Assembly: GCA_016708825.1 (NCBI GenBank)
Contig: JADJEZ010000001.1
Span: 186,001 to 250,000, forward strand
Length of the DNA stretch: 64,000 nt
Direction: 5' to 3'
Source of the DNA: Betaproteobacteria bacterium
GTDB lineage: Bacteria; Pseudomonadota; Gammaproteobacteria; Burkholderiales; Usitatibacteraceae
Shown: piece by piece, positions 53,213 through 62,470 of the stretch
How positions within the stretch are numbered: the stretch's first letter is position 1
Layout of the letters: each line of letters begins with the position of its first letter
Translations under genes and position numbers: made by a program
The notes under the pieces: model-generated
Databases searched by the model: none
Told to the model about the DNA's origin: nothing
Seen by the model: only the letters and a program-made list of their open reading frames with translations

Positions 53213-53688
53213 TGAGTTTCAGGGACGGGAGATGGTCGAGAATCCTGGGATCCACCAGACCTGAGCAACGAGGAGGCTTGACGGCGCCACCCCTGTGCCT
53301 TGCCGCTGGGGAAGCGGTCATCGCTACCATGGGGATGAATCTGCAGGACGTATTTCCCAACAAGACGCTCTTCAATGTTCGATGGCCAAACGGGGAGGCC
53401 CGGCTCATAGAAAAAGGTGTCGGCAACTGGTTCCGTATCGACATGCCTATCGAGGTAGACGGCAAGCGCGAAAGCTTCTGGATCACCGTGACTGCCAAGG
53501 ACAGCAGCGCGCATGAGCTATCACTGAACGGCATGGAGGTCAGCGGTTGCCTTCCTCCGGCTCGTACCGCACGTTCAGCGGAGGAAACGGCGCTATCCGC
53601 GGCGGGCGGTACTGAAGCGCCTCGGCCACGTCGCTCGTATCCAGCCCGCTGTTTCCCGGAATGTCTGCAATTGTCCTCGCCACCTTGA
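53209..53688 (+). CDS. Unrecognised protein, possibly tail of the lipoprotein gene
   Basis: An open frame whose first 115 residues look coding (MGMNLQDVFPNKTLFNVRWPNGEARL, NWFRIDMPIEVDG, SFWITVTAKDSSAHELSLNG), ending near SGCLPPA. After about 53540 it runs antisense to a comM fragment and is no longer meaningful, so the natural 3' end was probably lost at that junction. It may be a frameshifted continuation of the lipoprotein. Confidence 0.35.
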   Translation: MMSFRDGRWSRILGSTRPEQRGGLTAPPLCLAAGEAVIATMGMNLQDVFPNKTLFNVRWPNGEARLIEKGVGNWFRIDMPIEVDGKRESFWITVTAKDSSAHELSLNGMEVSGCLPPARTARSAEETALSAAGGTEAPRPRRSYPARCFPECLQLSSPP

Positions 53689-54049
53689 GCACGCGATGGT
53701 AACCGCGCACCGATAGGGATAGGCGCGAAGCCGCCTCGCGCAGGAGCTTCCGCGCCGCCGGTGACGGCACGCAGCAGCGCTCGATCCCGTTGCCTTCGAG
53801 CTGCGCGTTGGGCACCCCTGGCGATCGCACTGGCGCGCCCGGGCCGCGTCCACGCGCGCGCGGACTGCCGCGGAAGCCTCGCCTCGGGGCGCCTCCACCA
53901 GTTCACGCTGGCGAAGCGCCGGCACTTCCACGTGCAGGTCGATGCGATCGAGAAAAGGTCCCGAGATCCGGCCGCGGTAGCGCGCGATGCGGTCCGGCGT
54001 GCAGGAGCACTGCCCGGCGAAGTGCCCGAGGAAGCCGCAGGGGCAGGGA
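53540..54049 (-). pseudogene. Displaced 3' fragment of comM, copy A
   Basis: Minus-strand frames together read PCPCGFLGHFAGQCSCTPD, ISGPFLDRIDLHVEVPALRQ, GVPNAQLEGNG, ARKLLREAASRLSLSVRGYHRVLKVARTIAD and VAEALQYR: the C-terminal third of ComM. One frameshift lies near 53810. The fragment starts abruptly at 54049 and ends with a natural stop at 53540. It differs clearly from the intact comM at 60.8 kb but shares 54 identical bases with copy B, so it came from another source. Confidence 0.75.
53996..54049. repeat. 54-base direct repeat, copy A
   Basis: Starts GGCGTGCAGGAGCACTGCCC and ends GCAGGGGCAGGGA. All 54 bases are identical to 59144-59197, while the matching stretch of the intact comM (near 61222-61275) differs at many positions. 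The two copies bracket the metal-resistance cassette. Confidence 0.8.
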
Positions 54050-54096
54050 GGCGTTGCCTTTCTTGCCGTTCCTGCCGATCACGCTCAAGGCCTTGA

Positions 54097-54459
54097 AACC
54101 AAAGGGAAACAGGCGCCGCGCCCCGAACCCTCGGTGAGCACCTACGAAAGCGACGGACGGAATCGGGACTCACTCAGCGGGACCTTTCCGAACGGTTGGG
54201 CGTCAATTCGTGGACCGTCCTGAATTGGGAGAAGGGGCACACCGTGTTCCCGATGGGGGCCTTGCCCGTCATCTTCGGGTGGCTGGGCTGCGGCCCCTTC
54301 CCGCAACCGACAAACCTCATGGCACGCATGCGCACGAAGCGCCGAACAATGGGGTGGTCCGCTAAGGCGGCTGCGATTCGAGTTGGGGTAGACGAACAGA
54401 CTTGGGCCGCGTGGGAGGGCGGAACGGCCATCCCCCGGGAAGGAATCGGACTCGCTTGA
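54097..54459 (+). CDS. Helix-turn-helix protein with two XRE-like repeats
   Basis: Reads TLGEHLRKRRTESGLTQRDLSERLGVNSWTV (first HTH) and MRTKRRTMGWSAKAAAIRVGVDEQTW (second), with WEKGHTVFPM and WEGGTAIPRE after each. This two-HTH protein is a common small regulator of unknown target. The true start is obscured by a frameshift near 54125: the preceding frame gives the usual LKPKG head from about 54093. No ATG is visible. Confidence 0.55.
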   Translation, partial: NQRETGAAPRTLGEHLRKRRTESGLTQRDLSERLGVNSWTVLNWEKGHTVFPMGALPVIFGWLGCGPFPQPTNLMARMRTKRRTMGWSAKAAAIRVGVDEQTWAAWEGGTAIPREGIGLA

Positions 54460-54538
54460 ACGACTGCTATCGACGGCAGAGCCAGACTGGGCGCGGGCGA
54501 AAGCTTCTTCTTCCCGCGGGTTCTGATATCGGCACCAA

Positions 54539-54570
54539 TTGAACCTGTAGCGTGCTACGGGGTTCAAAAT
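54539..54570 (+). promoter_or_regulatory. MerR-type metal operator (CadR/PbrR-like)
   Basis: -35 TTGAAC (54539-54544) and an imperfect dyad ACCTGTAGC-N3-CTACGGGGT (54543-54563), with a 19-base spacer to TCAAAA. The right arm matches the CadR/PbrR consensus (CTACAGGGT). It reads into the merR-like gene and probably the whole cassette. Confidence 0.6.
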
Positions 54571-55045
54571 GAACCATGTCCAGGACGTGAAATCGCGCTT
54601 CAGCGCCTCACCATCGGCGAACTCGCTCGCCAGAGCGGACTCAGTGTCGAAACCATCCGCTTCTACGAACACGACGGTCTCCTGGTCAAGCCCGAGCGCC
54701 CTCTGGGGAGCATTCGCACTTATCCGCGGGAAGCGGTTCAGCGCCTCGCGTTCGTGCACGAGGCCAAGGCGATCGGTTTTACGCTGCGCGAGATCAGGGA
54801 CTTGATGGCGCTTCGCGATGATCCTCAGTCCGACGCCGCGGCGGTTCGCGCGCGCGATGGCCAAACTGGTCCAGATCGAATCGAAGTTCGCGCAGTTCGA
54901 GCGCATGCGCGCGACACTTCGGGAACTGCTATCGCGTTGCCCCGGACGGGGCGACCTCGGGAACCGGTCCCATCGTTCAGGCATTGACCGTCACGAAGGC
55001 CGCGGAGCCCGAGGCGGACCGCAGCCCATCAGGCAAAGGAAAACA
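54569..55045 (+). CDS. MerR-family heavy-metal regulator, multiply frameshifted
   Basis: The ATG at 54569 gives MNHVQDVKS. After a slip near 54597 the family start appears: LTIGELARQSGLSVETIRFYE, then YPREAVQRLAFVHEAKAIGFTLREIRDLM. After a second slip near 54850, AKLVQIESKFAQFERMRATLRELLSRCPG follows, and after a third near 54960, GPIVQAL. The CPG...GPIVQAL end is like Cd/Pb-responsive CadR/PbrR proteins. No clean stop is found before the HMA gene, so the end is approximate. Several breaks in one short gene may mean decay. Confidence 0.6.
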
Positions 55046-55049
55046 CGAC

Positions 55050-55264
55050 ATGAAATCGGTGGACTTGACCATTCATGGGATGCACTGCGAGGATGCGCCA
55101 AGACGGTTGAAGCGCTGCTGAAGTCGGAGCCCGGCGTGAAGACGGCAACAATCTCCTATGCGAAGGGCATCGCCCGGGTGACGTTCGATCCTGCTTCGGT
55201 GGATCTTTCAGCACTGGTGAAAGCGGTCGAGCGGGCAGGCTATCGAGTCCCCGAAAGCCGTTGA
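55050..55264 (+). CDS. HMA-domain metallochaperone, frameshifted
   Basis: About 72 residues, MerP/CopZ-like. MKSVDLTIHGMHCED, then one base is missing (GAT-GC for GAT-TGC near 55095), then CAKTVEALLKSEPGVKTATISYAKGIARVTFDP and AVERAGYRVPES. With the missing T restored the motif is GMHCEDC. No signal peptide, so a cytosolic chaperone for the P-type ATPase downstream. Its stop overlaps the next start (TGATG). Confidence 0.65.
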
Positions 55265-55935
55265 TGCAGATCGCGGAGGTCGCAGCGCTCGTTCTTGCCC
55301 CTGTTGGTCTGGGATTGTTGGGATTCATCGAACCGTGCGCCATCGGTGCGACGTTGCTGTTCATCAAGACGACCGAAGGGAAGTCCTCGACCGCAAAGCT
55401 GAGTCAGGTGCTCGCGTTCACGGCAAGTCGCGCGCTGTTCATCGGGCTTCTAGGGGCGATGGCGGCGCTGGTCGGCACTCTTTCTTGCGGCCCAGAAGGG
55501 CGATCTGGATTGTCGTGGGCCTCTTGTACGTCCTGATCGGGGCGCTCTATATCGCCGGTCGCATCGGGGTGCTGATGCGATCGATCGGCCCGGGCCTCGG
55601 GTCGCTATCGACGCCCAGGGGCTCGTTGGTGCTGGGTGCCATCTTCGGCCTCCAGTATCCCCGCATGCGCCGGACCGATTCTGCTGGCACTGCTCGCGGC
55701 ATCGGCAGCGGGTACGGTGAGCGGCCCCACGGTTGCACGTGGGTTCGTTTCCCTGGCGCTGTTCGGTTTCGCGTTGTCCCTGCCGCTGGTCGTGGTGGTG
55801 CTGTTCCCGGGCGCTCGAAAACTCCTTAACTGGCTGGCGGGCCTGAGCCGCCGAATTCCTTCATGGACTGGGGCGCTCTTCGTGGCTCTGGGGGTTTGGT
55901 CGATCTGGTTCGGTCTCTTCGTGTCTATCCAGTAG
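55264..55935 (+). CDS. CcdA/DsbD-like thiol-transfer membrane protein, frameshifted
   Basis: About 222 residues with six predicted helices. Start MQIAEVAALVLAPVGLGLLGFIEPCAIGATLLF has the FxEPCAxG signature of cytochrome c biogenesis and mercuric-cluster proteins; a second Cys motif (ACAGPILLALLAAS) opens helix 4. Slips near 55490 and 55660. Proteins of this kind move reducing power or accompany metal ATPases in such cassettes. Confidence 0.65.
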
Positions 55936-56026
55936 CTCGCCAGCGTTCTTGTCGCGGAGGCCTTGCTCCCGGACCTTGCTATGGGAGTTATGGTTGGATT
56001 GAATCGACCTCAAGACTGGAACTGCC

Positions 56027-58414
56027 ATGACGATGACTCCGCCATCCCCTGTGGACTCACGAACCGTCCAGCCGGCCTGATCGCGCCCGCATTCGCGCAC
56101 GCATCGCCGGCATGCACTGCTCGCTTTGCACAGGAACTATCGAGAAGGCGCTGGGACGCCACGAAGGCGTCGACAAGGTCGCGGTGAGCCTCACTCACGA
56201 ACAGGCTCTCGTCGAATACGATCCGTCGCGCGTGAAGCCCCAGGCACTGTTGGAGACGCTGCGCGACATGGGCTATGCCATCTCCGATCCGCGCAAGCTG
56301 AAAGCGTACGAGGAGGAAGAAGCCCAGCTCGTCCAGGAGGGCCGTCGTTTCCTGTGGGCGACTATCTTCAGCCTGGGCTCGCTCACGCTCATCGCCCGCC
56401 CCGGCGATTTTTGGTATGCGGTTCTGGAAGCATTCGTGGCGTTCTGCCTCTTGGGACTGGTCTTCCTGGTGCTCCGAGCTTCCGGGGTGTGGAAGGCGAT
56501 CACGGGGACCGGGGAGCCCTGGCGCTGGTTGTCGGACTCTCGTGGTTGCGACAATCGGGTCAACTTGCGGGTTGGGATGCGTGGATCGCGGCAGGTTTGG
56601 CGGTCTCGGTCGTCTTCTTCCTTGCCCGCCAAATCCTTCTGATCGCGTGGCAGTCGCTGCGGCGCGGCATCGTCAATCAGCATGTCCTGCTCGAGGCCGC
56701 CGCATTCGCCGGTCTTGCCGGCGGCGTCTACGGGCTGGCCGCAGGGGGACCGAACTTCCCCACCGCGCCGTTCTTTTGCGTGGCGGTGATGGTCTGCAAT
56801 TACCATATTTTCTCGGAGTGGCTTTCCTTGATAGTCAAGACAAGGAGCTCGCAGGCCGTCCGGCGCCTCCTGGAACTTCAACCCGAGACCGCTCGCGTCG
56901 TTCGCAACGGCGTCGAAAGCGAAGTTCGCACGGAGGACGTTGCTGTCGGCGATCTTGTCCGAATTCGACCTGGCGAACTCATCCCAGTAGATGGCGTCGT
57001 TGCTGAAGGCCATTCCTCCGTCGATCAATCTCTGGTGACGGGCGAACCCGTGCCCATCGAGCGGGCGGCGGGCGACACCGTCGTCGGAGGATCGATGAAC
57101 GGCTTGGGACCCTCCTTGTCCAGGTCAAGGCGGTTGGAGACGAGAGCTTTCTTCAGCGAGTTGCCCGCGAAGTCGAAGACGCCCGGGCGTTGAAGCCCGG
57201 CCTGCTGCACCTTGTGGATCGGGTGCTGAAGGTCTACGCGCCGGCAGTGCTCACGTTGGCACTGATCGCTGCCCCTGGGTGGTTGGTCGGTCCGGTGCTC
57301 GTGGGCGATGGCGCCAACATGGAGCGCGCTGTGTTCGCGGGATTGACCGTCCTGGTGATGGGATACCCCTGCGCACTCGGCATCTCCGCGCCGCTGTCGA
57401 TCGTTCGCGGCGCAGGCGAAGCGGCCGAGCGCGGCATTCTGATGCGAACCGGCGAAGCGTTTCAGGGGTTGCGGCTTGCGACCCACGTGGTGTTCGATAA
57501 GACAGGCACGCTTACGGAGGGAAAGCCCACGCTTCTCGAACTCGAAGTCGTCGAAGGCACGGAGCATGAATTGCTCGGGATTGCCGCGGCGGCGGAGTCG
57601 GCTTCGGAGCACTCTCTGGCCAAAGCGGTGATGACGGCGGCACTGGACCGTGGCATCGCGCTGCCTTGCCTCGACCGCTTTGAGGCTCTCCCGGGATTAG
57701 GCGTTCGAGCCATGCTCGGCGATGAGCCCATCCAGGTCGGCAACGCACGATTCATGGAGGAAAGCACCATCCCGATCGAGACAGTCCGACAGCGGTTCAG
57801 GCGCTTTGCGAAGCCGGACGGACGGTCATTCTCGTCGCCCGAAACAAACGCGTCCAGGAGCGCTCGCACTGGGGGACGCCTTGCGCGATGGAGCGAAAGA
57901 GACAGTCGCCGCCCTTCGCCTCGCCGGGGTGAAGACTGTCTTGATGAGCGGGGACAATGCCATTGCGGCAAAGCGAATCGCGGACGAAGTCGGGATCGAC
58001 GAAGTCCATGGCGACCTGCTGCCCCGGGACAAGGTCGCCCTCGTTCGCAAGCTGCAAGATAACGGAAGCGTCGCAATGGTCGGCGATGGGATAAACGACG
58101 CTCCTGCGCTCATGCAGGCCAACATCGGGATTGCCATGGGCGGCGGCACAGACATCGCCATCGATTCAGCGGACATCGTGATCCTGAACAACAAGCTTCA
58201 GGCGATTCTCGAAGCCCGCGAGATCAGCCGATGGAGTTACCGCAAGATGGTGCAGAATGTTTGCCTCGCCATCATGTTCAACGGGATTGGCGTGCCGCTC
58301 GCGGCAACCGGGCTTGTCTACCCGATCTGGGCGATGGCGGCGATGGCGATCAGCGTGACCGCAATCTTCTTCAATTCGCTGCGGTGGCCACGACTTTTTT
58401 CGACGCAGTATTGA
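56027..58414 (+). CDS. Heavy-metal P-type ATPase, YPC motif, frameshifted
   Basis: About 790 codons in at least five frame segments. N-terminal HMA domain with GMHCSLCTGTIEKAL, TGEP in QSLVTGEPVPIE, helix 6 motif MGYPCALGISAPLS (Tyr in place of the first Cys of CPC), DKTGTLTEGKP, SEHSLAKAV in place of the HP loop, and MVGDGINDAPAL. Breaks lie near 56075, 56525, 57110 and 57845. The ATG at 56027 or 56033. YPC-type pumps exist but their metal is unclear. With MerR, HMA and CcdA genes it forms a compact efflux cassette. Confidence 0.7.
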
Positions 58415-58488
58415 GCGTCGGTCAAGTAACGCAGCGGTTCGCAAAGCAAGCAACCTAATCCTTGATCCTCTCATTCAAGGAGGACTCG

Positions 58489-58686
58489 ATGAGACGAAAC
58501 GATGCAGAGCTGAACAACCTGGTGTTTAGGGCATTCCAATATGCTAGCGACTTGCGTCGGTTCGACATAGCGGAACACCTGGTGTGCGCGATGGAACGGC
58601 TGGTTGAGACGGCCGGTGATGAGCGCTGCAGAAGTCAATGCAGGAAAAGGCTGGAGCGAGCTTATCTGCGCATCGTTCGGGAGTAA
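58489..58686 (+). CDS. Small helical protein of unknown function
   Basis: 65 residues, charged and helical (NNLVFRAFQYASDLRRFDIAEHLVCAMERL), with Cys at CRSQC. AAGGAGG lies seven bases before the ATG at 58489, a strong ribosome site. Lies behind the P-type ATPase, probably in the same transcript. I do not recognise it. Confidence 0.55.
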   Translation: MRRNDAELNNLVFRAFQYASDLRRFDIAEHLVCAMERLVETAGDERCRSQCRKRLERAYLRIVRE

Positions 58687-58792
58687 TTCTTCCAGGCCGA
58701 CTTGAATGCGCCGGTGTCGCTTTGCCAGACTCGGATTCCAATCGGAACCGGTGGAATCTTCCCGGAATGTGGGAAAGCCTCTTGGGCAGATA

Positions 58793-59255
58793 TCACCTAA
58801 CACCGTGCGCGATCCGCTTGCCGATATTGAATCGCTTCAGCCACGTTCGAAGTCCGGAAACGTCCCGCATGCCTCCAAGGTCCGCGATCGACCGCGCCAC
58901 CTTGAGCACTCGGTGAAAACCTCGCGCGGAAAGCGAAAGCCAGGTAACCGCCTCGCGCAGGAGCTTGCGCGCCTCCGGTGAAGGCACGCAGTGGCGTTCG
59001 ATCTCGCCGCCTTCGAGTTGCGCATTGGGCACGCCCTGGCGGTCGAGTTGGCGGGCCCGCGCCGCGCCGGCACCTCGACGTGCAGGTCGATGCGATCGAG
59101 CAGCGGGCCGGAAATGCGGCTGCGGTAGCGCAGGATCTGGTCGGGCGTGCAGGAGCACTGCCCGGCGAAGTGCCCGAGGAAGCCGCAGGGGCAGGGATTC
59201 ATCACCGCAGCGAGCAGGATGCGCGCCGGGAAATCCGCCGGCTGCCGCGTTTCCG
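58793..59255 (-). pseudogene. Displaced 3' fragment of comM, copy B
   Basis: Minus strand: QPADFPARILLAAVMNPCPCGFLGHF..., CSCTPDQILRYRSRISGPLLDRIDLHVEVPA, an internal deletion of about 25 codons, QGVPNAQLEGGE, ARKLLREAVTWLSLSARGFHRVLKVARSIAD, ending at 58793. It begins near 59255, 47 bases from the HipA-like stop. Same part of ComM as copy A and identical to it over 54 bases. Confidence 0.75.
59144..59197. repeat. 54-base direct repeat, copy B
   Basis: Identical to 53996-54049 over all 54 bases, in the same orientation, and lying in the NPCPCG region of comM fragment B. About 5.1 kb separate the two. Confidence 0.8.
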
Positions 59256-59301
59256 TTCAGGCTTGATCCCGCGGTGGTGCGTGCAATGGGGCACTCGCGG
59301 A

Positions 59302-60678
59302 CTAATGCCGCGGCCGTGACGGACGCGAAGCCACGATGGCTCGAACGCTATCGCGGTTCCGCACCGCGATGCGCCGGAAGCCGGCGCTGATCTCCTGATC
59401 CTCGGCCACCCGCTCCCAATGGAGCGTGGCAGCCGGCACCGCGGCCGCCCACGCTTCCAGCACGCCGGCATGCGGTGCGGGTGGCTCGAACCCCGGGTCC
59501 GGCATCGGGTCCTCGTCCCGCGGCCGGTAGCGCATCGGCAGCATGTCGTAGGCCGGGGCGAGCGCGAACCTGCGCGAGAACGGCCCGGAGGAGAACAGGC
59601 TCACGTTGCCGAAATGCATGTCCTCGTTGGCGATGAGCATCCCGAAGGCCTCCAGGAACGCAAGGTGCCCGGCATCCTCCGGCGGGAGCATGCCCGCGCC
59701 CATCAGGCGCTCGCCGGCGAGCGAATAGCGGTCACGGCTTCCGAAGAACTCGTCGTCGACGGCGCCCAGCGAGACGAGCCCGCGGCGCCCGTCGGGGCCG
59801 ACGCGGTCGAATCGCTCGACCTCGAGGTAGGCCCGGTCGCCGATGACGAGGTGCCGGCCTCGCGAAGCATCGACGCCGGAATGTTCGAGCATCTCCGGGG
59901 CGATCGACTCGCAGCGCAACAGGTCGCCCCAGCGTTCGCCCTCAGGGGTGGTGAGCGGCGGCGAGAACTTCACGAGCGCGTGGTAGGACCCGCGAACGGG
60001 ATTCTCGCGGGCGACCGCGAACTTCGGCTGCTCGCCCCCCGCGGATGAACCGACGGGCTCGCCGTCGCGCGCCAGTTGCGCCAGGCGCGGGTACTCGCGC
60101 GCGATCTCGTCGTCGCCCACGAAATGCCGCGGCTCCCGCGCGAGAAGCCGGTTCATGCTCTCCCGCCCGAGCACGAGATTGCCCACGCAGTCCTCGCCGG
60201 CCAGCGCGAGCGCGATCGTCACGTGATCGCTCGCCCAGTCGGCGATGCGGGGCGGGACAATCAGGTGGCCGTGCTGCCGGGGGAAGGAGCGGCCCAGGTA
60301 GCCCTGCGGGCGCATGTCCTGCAGGAAGTACGGAAGGTCCGGAAAGACCTGCCCCAGTCCCCCTGGCGGCTGCAACCAGTAGCGCCCGCCCGAGACCGAG
60401 TGCAGCACCCCGGCCTTCGTGGGGCTGCCGGCCTCGTCGATCGCGTACAGCGGGAATTCCGAGCCTGCGGTGGCGATCTCGCGCGCCACGGCGTATCGCG
60501 TGGCCTTGCCGCGCCCGAACATCGAAATCCGTCCCTTGGCAGCCGCCACCGCCCGCGAGAGCGAGGGCTGGCTGATCGCGAGCTGCCGGCAGATGTCCTC
60601 GGAAGCGCTCGGCCCGGAAGCGCGCAGGAGCACTTCCAGGCGCTGCCGGGGTGAATCCAATGCTGAATTGATCACCAT
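59302..60678 (-). CDS. HipA-like kinase with N-terminal HTH (YjjJ/HipH type)
   Basis: 458 residues. The N-terminal winged HTH (residues about 10-65, ASEDICRQLAISQPSLSRAVAAAKG) is followed by a HipA kinase fold: GEQPKFAV (ATP loop), YLEVERFDR, a catalytic-loop IANEDMHFGNV and the Mg-site PAYDMLPM. HipH/YjjJ proteins are toxin-like Ser/Thr kinases that contain their own DNA-binding domain instead of a HipB partner; no hipB is adjacent here. The ATG at 60678 lies within a palindromic AT-rich operator. Confidence 0.87.
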   Translation of the reverse strand: MVINSALDSPRQRLEVLLRASGPSASEDICRQLAISQPSLSRAVAAAKGRISMFGRGKATRYAVAREIATAGSEFPLYAIDEAGSPTKAGVLHSVSGGRYWLQPPGGLGQVFPDLPYFLQDMRPQGYLGRSFPRQHGHLIVPPRIADWASDHVTIALALAGEDCVGNLVLGRESMNRLLAREPRHFVGDDEIAREYPRLAQLARDGEPVGSSAGGEQPKFAVARENPVRGSYHALVKFSPPLTTPEGERWGDLLRCESIAPEMLEHSGVDASRGRHLVIGDRAYLEVERFDRVGPDGRRGLVSLGAVDDEFFGSRDRYSLAGERLMGAGMLPPEDAGHLAFLEAFGMLIANEDMHFGNVSLFSSGPFSRRFALAPAYDMLPMRYRPRDEDPMPDPGFEPPAPHAGVLEAWAAAVPAATLHWERVAEDQEISAGFRRIAVRNRDSVRAIVASRPSRPRH

Positions 60679-60703
60679 TTATGAAACACGCTTATAAACA
60701 ATG
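60676..60703. promoter_or_regulatory. AT-rich dyad at the HipA-like start
   Basis: TTTAT (60678-60682) and ATAAA (60694-60698) are inverted around 11 bases, with further outer CATT/AATG symmetry. It spans the start codon, and the local sequence is much more AT-rich than its surroundings. A plausible autoregulatory site for the fused HTH. The rest of the gap to 60818 shows nothing clear. Confidence 0.45.
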
Positions 60704-60818
60704 ATATAGGAATATCGTGAATGGATTGGTGAATTCTATACGAGGCGCCTGATTCGGGCAATTTCGGCTCCGGATCCCGAACTTCGCTCGGGAGGCCCCC
60801 CGTTCGTGAAGAGCCTCC

Positions 60819-62309
60819 CTAGCGCTGATTGCGGTACTGGATCGCCTCGGCAACCTCCGACACACCCACGCCCGTCCGGCCCGCGAGATCGGCGATCGTA
60901 CGGGCCACCTTGAGCACGCGGTGGAACGACCGTGCGGAGAGCGAGAGGCGCGAGATGGCCTCGCGAAGGAGCTTCCGTGCTGCCGCATCCGGCGTGCAGT
61001 GCTGCTCCACGTCGCTCGCCGCGACGAGCGCGTTGGGCCGGCCCTGGCGTTCGAGTTGCCGCGCGCGCGCCGCCTCCACCCGTGCGCGCACCGAAGCCGA
61101 GACTTCTCCTGGCGGCGCGTCGCCAAGCTCGCTCGCCCGAAGCGCCGGCACCTCGACGTGCAGATCGATGCGGTCCAATAGCGGCCCCGAGATCCGCGAA
61201 CGGTAGCGCAGAACCTGGTCCGGCGTGCATCTGCAACGGCCGGAATAGTGACCCAAATAGCCACACGGGCAGGGATTCATCGCCGCGACGAGCTGGAATC
61301 GCGCCGGGAAATCCGCCTGCTGCGCCGCGCGGGAGATGGTGATGTGGCCGCTTTCCAGCGGCTCGCGGAGCACCTCCAGCACGTGGCGGCTGAACTCCGG
61401 CAGCTCGTCGAGAAAGAGCACGCCGTGGTGCGCGAGCGAGATCTCCCCGGGGCGCGGCGGCGATCCGCCGCCCACCAAAGCGACGGCGGAAGCGGTGTGG
61501 TGCGGCGCCCGCCACTCGCGCACGCCGAAGCGCTCGGAGGCGAAGCCCCGCGTGGCGAGGCTCTGCACGGCGGCGGATTCGAGCGCCTCGTTCTCCGTCA
61601 TCGCGGGAAGAATCCCGGGCAAGCGCTGCGCGAGCAGCGTTTTCCCCGTGCCGGGCGGGCCGGTGAAGAGAAGCGAATGCCCGCCCGCCGCGGCAATCTC
61701 CAGCGCGCGCCGCGCCTGCGCCTGGCCCTTTACGTCGGCCAAATCCGGCCACGAAGCGGCATTCGGACGCGCCACTCCTTCGACGCGATCGAGCCTCTCC
61801 CGCCCCGCGAGATGCGCGCACACCGCCGCGAGCGACTTCGCCGGATGGACGATCGCGCCGGGCACAAGCGCGGCCTCGCCCGCCGAGACTTCCGGAAGGA
61901 CGAAGGCACGGCCGTCGCGGTGCGCGGCGAGCGTCATCGCGAGCGCCCCGCGAACCGGGCGCAACTCCCCGGACAGCGCCAGCTCCCCTGCGAACTCCAT
62001 CCCCTCGAGCGCGGGCGAAGGAACCTGGTTCGACGCGGCGAGGATGCCCAGCGCAATCGGCAGGTCGAAGCGGCCGCTTTCCTTGGGCAAATCCGCGGGG
62101 GCGAGACTCACGGTCACGCGCCACTGCGGCACCTGGAAACGCGCGGTGAGGAGGGCCGCGCGGACGCGATCGCGCGCCTCTTTCACCTCCGTCTCCGGCA
62201 GGCCCACGACATGAAAGCCGGGCAGGCCCGGGCCCACGTGCACTTCCACGCGCACGAGCGGCGCCTGCATGCCCGCGAGGGCGCGGGAGAGAACGACGGC
62301 CAGAGACAC
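60819..62309 (-). CDS. comM: Mg-chelatase-like AAA+ helicase ComM (YifB)
   Basis: 496 residues. ComM is a hexameric branch-migration helicase that helps integrate transformed DNA. N-terminal Lon-like domain (GLPGFHVVGLPETEVKEARDRV), Walker A FTGPPGTGKTLLA, Walker B GVLFLDELPEFS, sensor AMNPCPCGYLGHY and the C-terminal ARKLLREAISRLSLSARSFHRVLKVARTIADL. I chose the GTG at 62309 (VSLAVVLSRALAGM) after GGGGGAA; longer forms lack homology. Intact and in one frame. comM is a known target of AbaR-type islands in Acinetobacter. Confidence 0.92.
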   Translation of the reverse strand: MSLAVVLSRALAGMQAPLVRVEVHVGPGLPGFHVVGLPETEVKEARDRVRAALLTARFQVPQWRVTVSLAPADLPKESGRFDLPIALGILAASNQVPSPALEGMEFAGELALSGELRPVRGALAMTLAAHRDGRAFVLPEVSAGEAALVPGAIVHPAKSLAAVCAHLAGRERLDRVEGVARPNAASWPDLADVKGQAQARRALEIAAAGGHSLLFTGPPGTGKTLLAQRLPGILPAMTENEALESAAVQSLATRGFASERFGVREWRAPHHTASAVALVGGGSPPRPGEISLAHHGVLFLDELPEFSRHVLEVLREPLESGHITISRAAQQADFPARFQLVAAMNPCPCGYLGHYSGRCRCTPDQVLRYRSRISGPLLDRIDLHVEVPALRASELGDAPPGEVSASVRARVEAARARQLERQGRPNALVAASDVEQHCTPDAAARKLLREAISRLSLSARSFHRVLKVARTIADLAGRTGVGVSEVAEAIQYRNQR

Positions 62310-62470
62310 GCGGATTTCCCCCTTGCCCTGAAGGCGCTTCGATCCCTTCAATTCGCCCGCGCCGTGATCGGTTGACCCGGGCCCGTGGCGGCATGCCCGC
62401 GGCGTCCGCGCGCGTATCATTGCGCCACCGCCGATCGCGGGACTCTTCACGCAGGCCGCACCGACTCCCC

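Noticed and set aside
53790..54137. Plus-strand frame across comM fragment A into the HTH gene
   Set aside because: Mostly antisense to the comM fragment; only the last residues (LKPKG) may belong to the HTH protein head.
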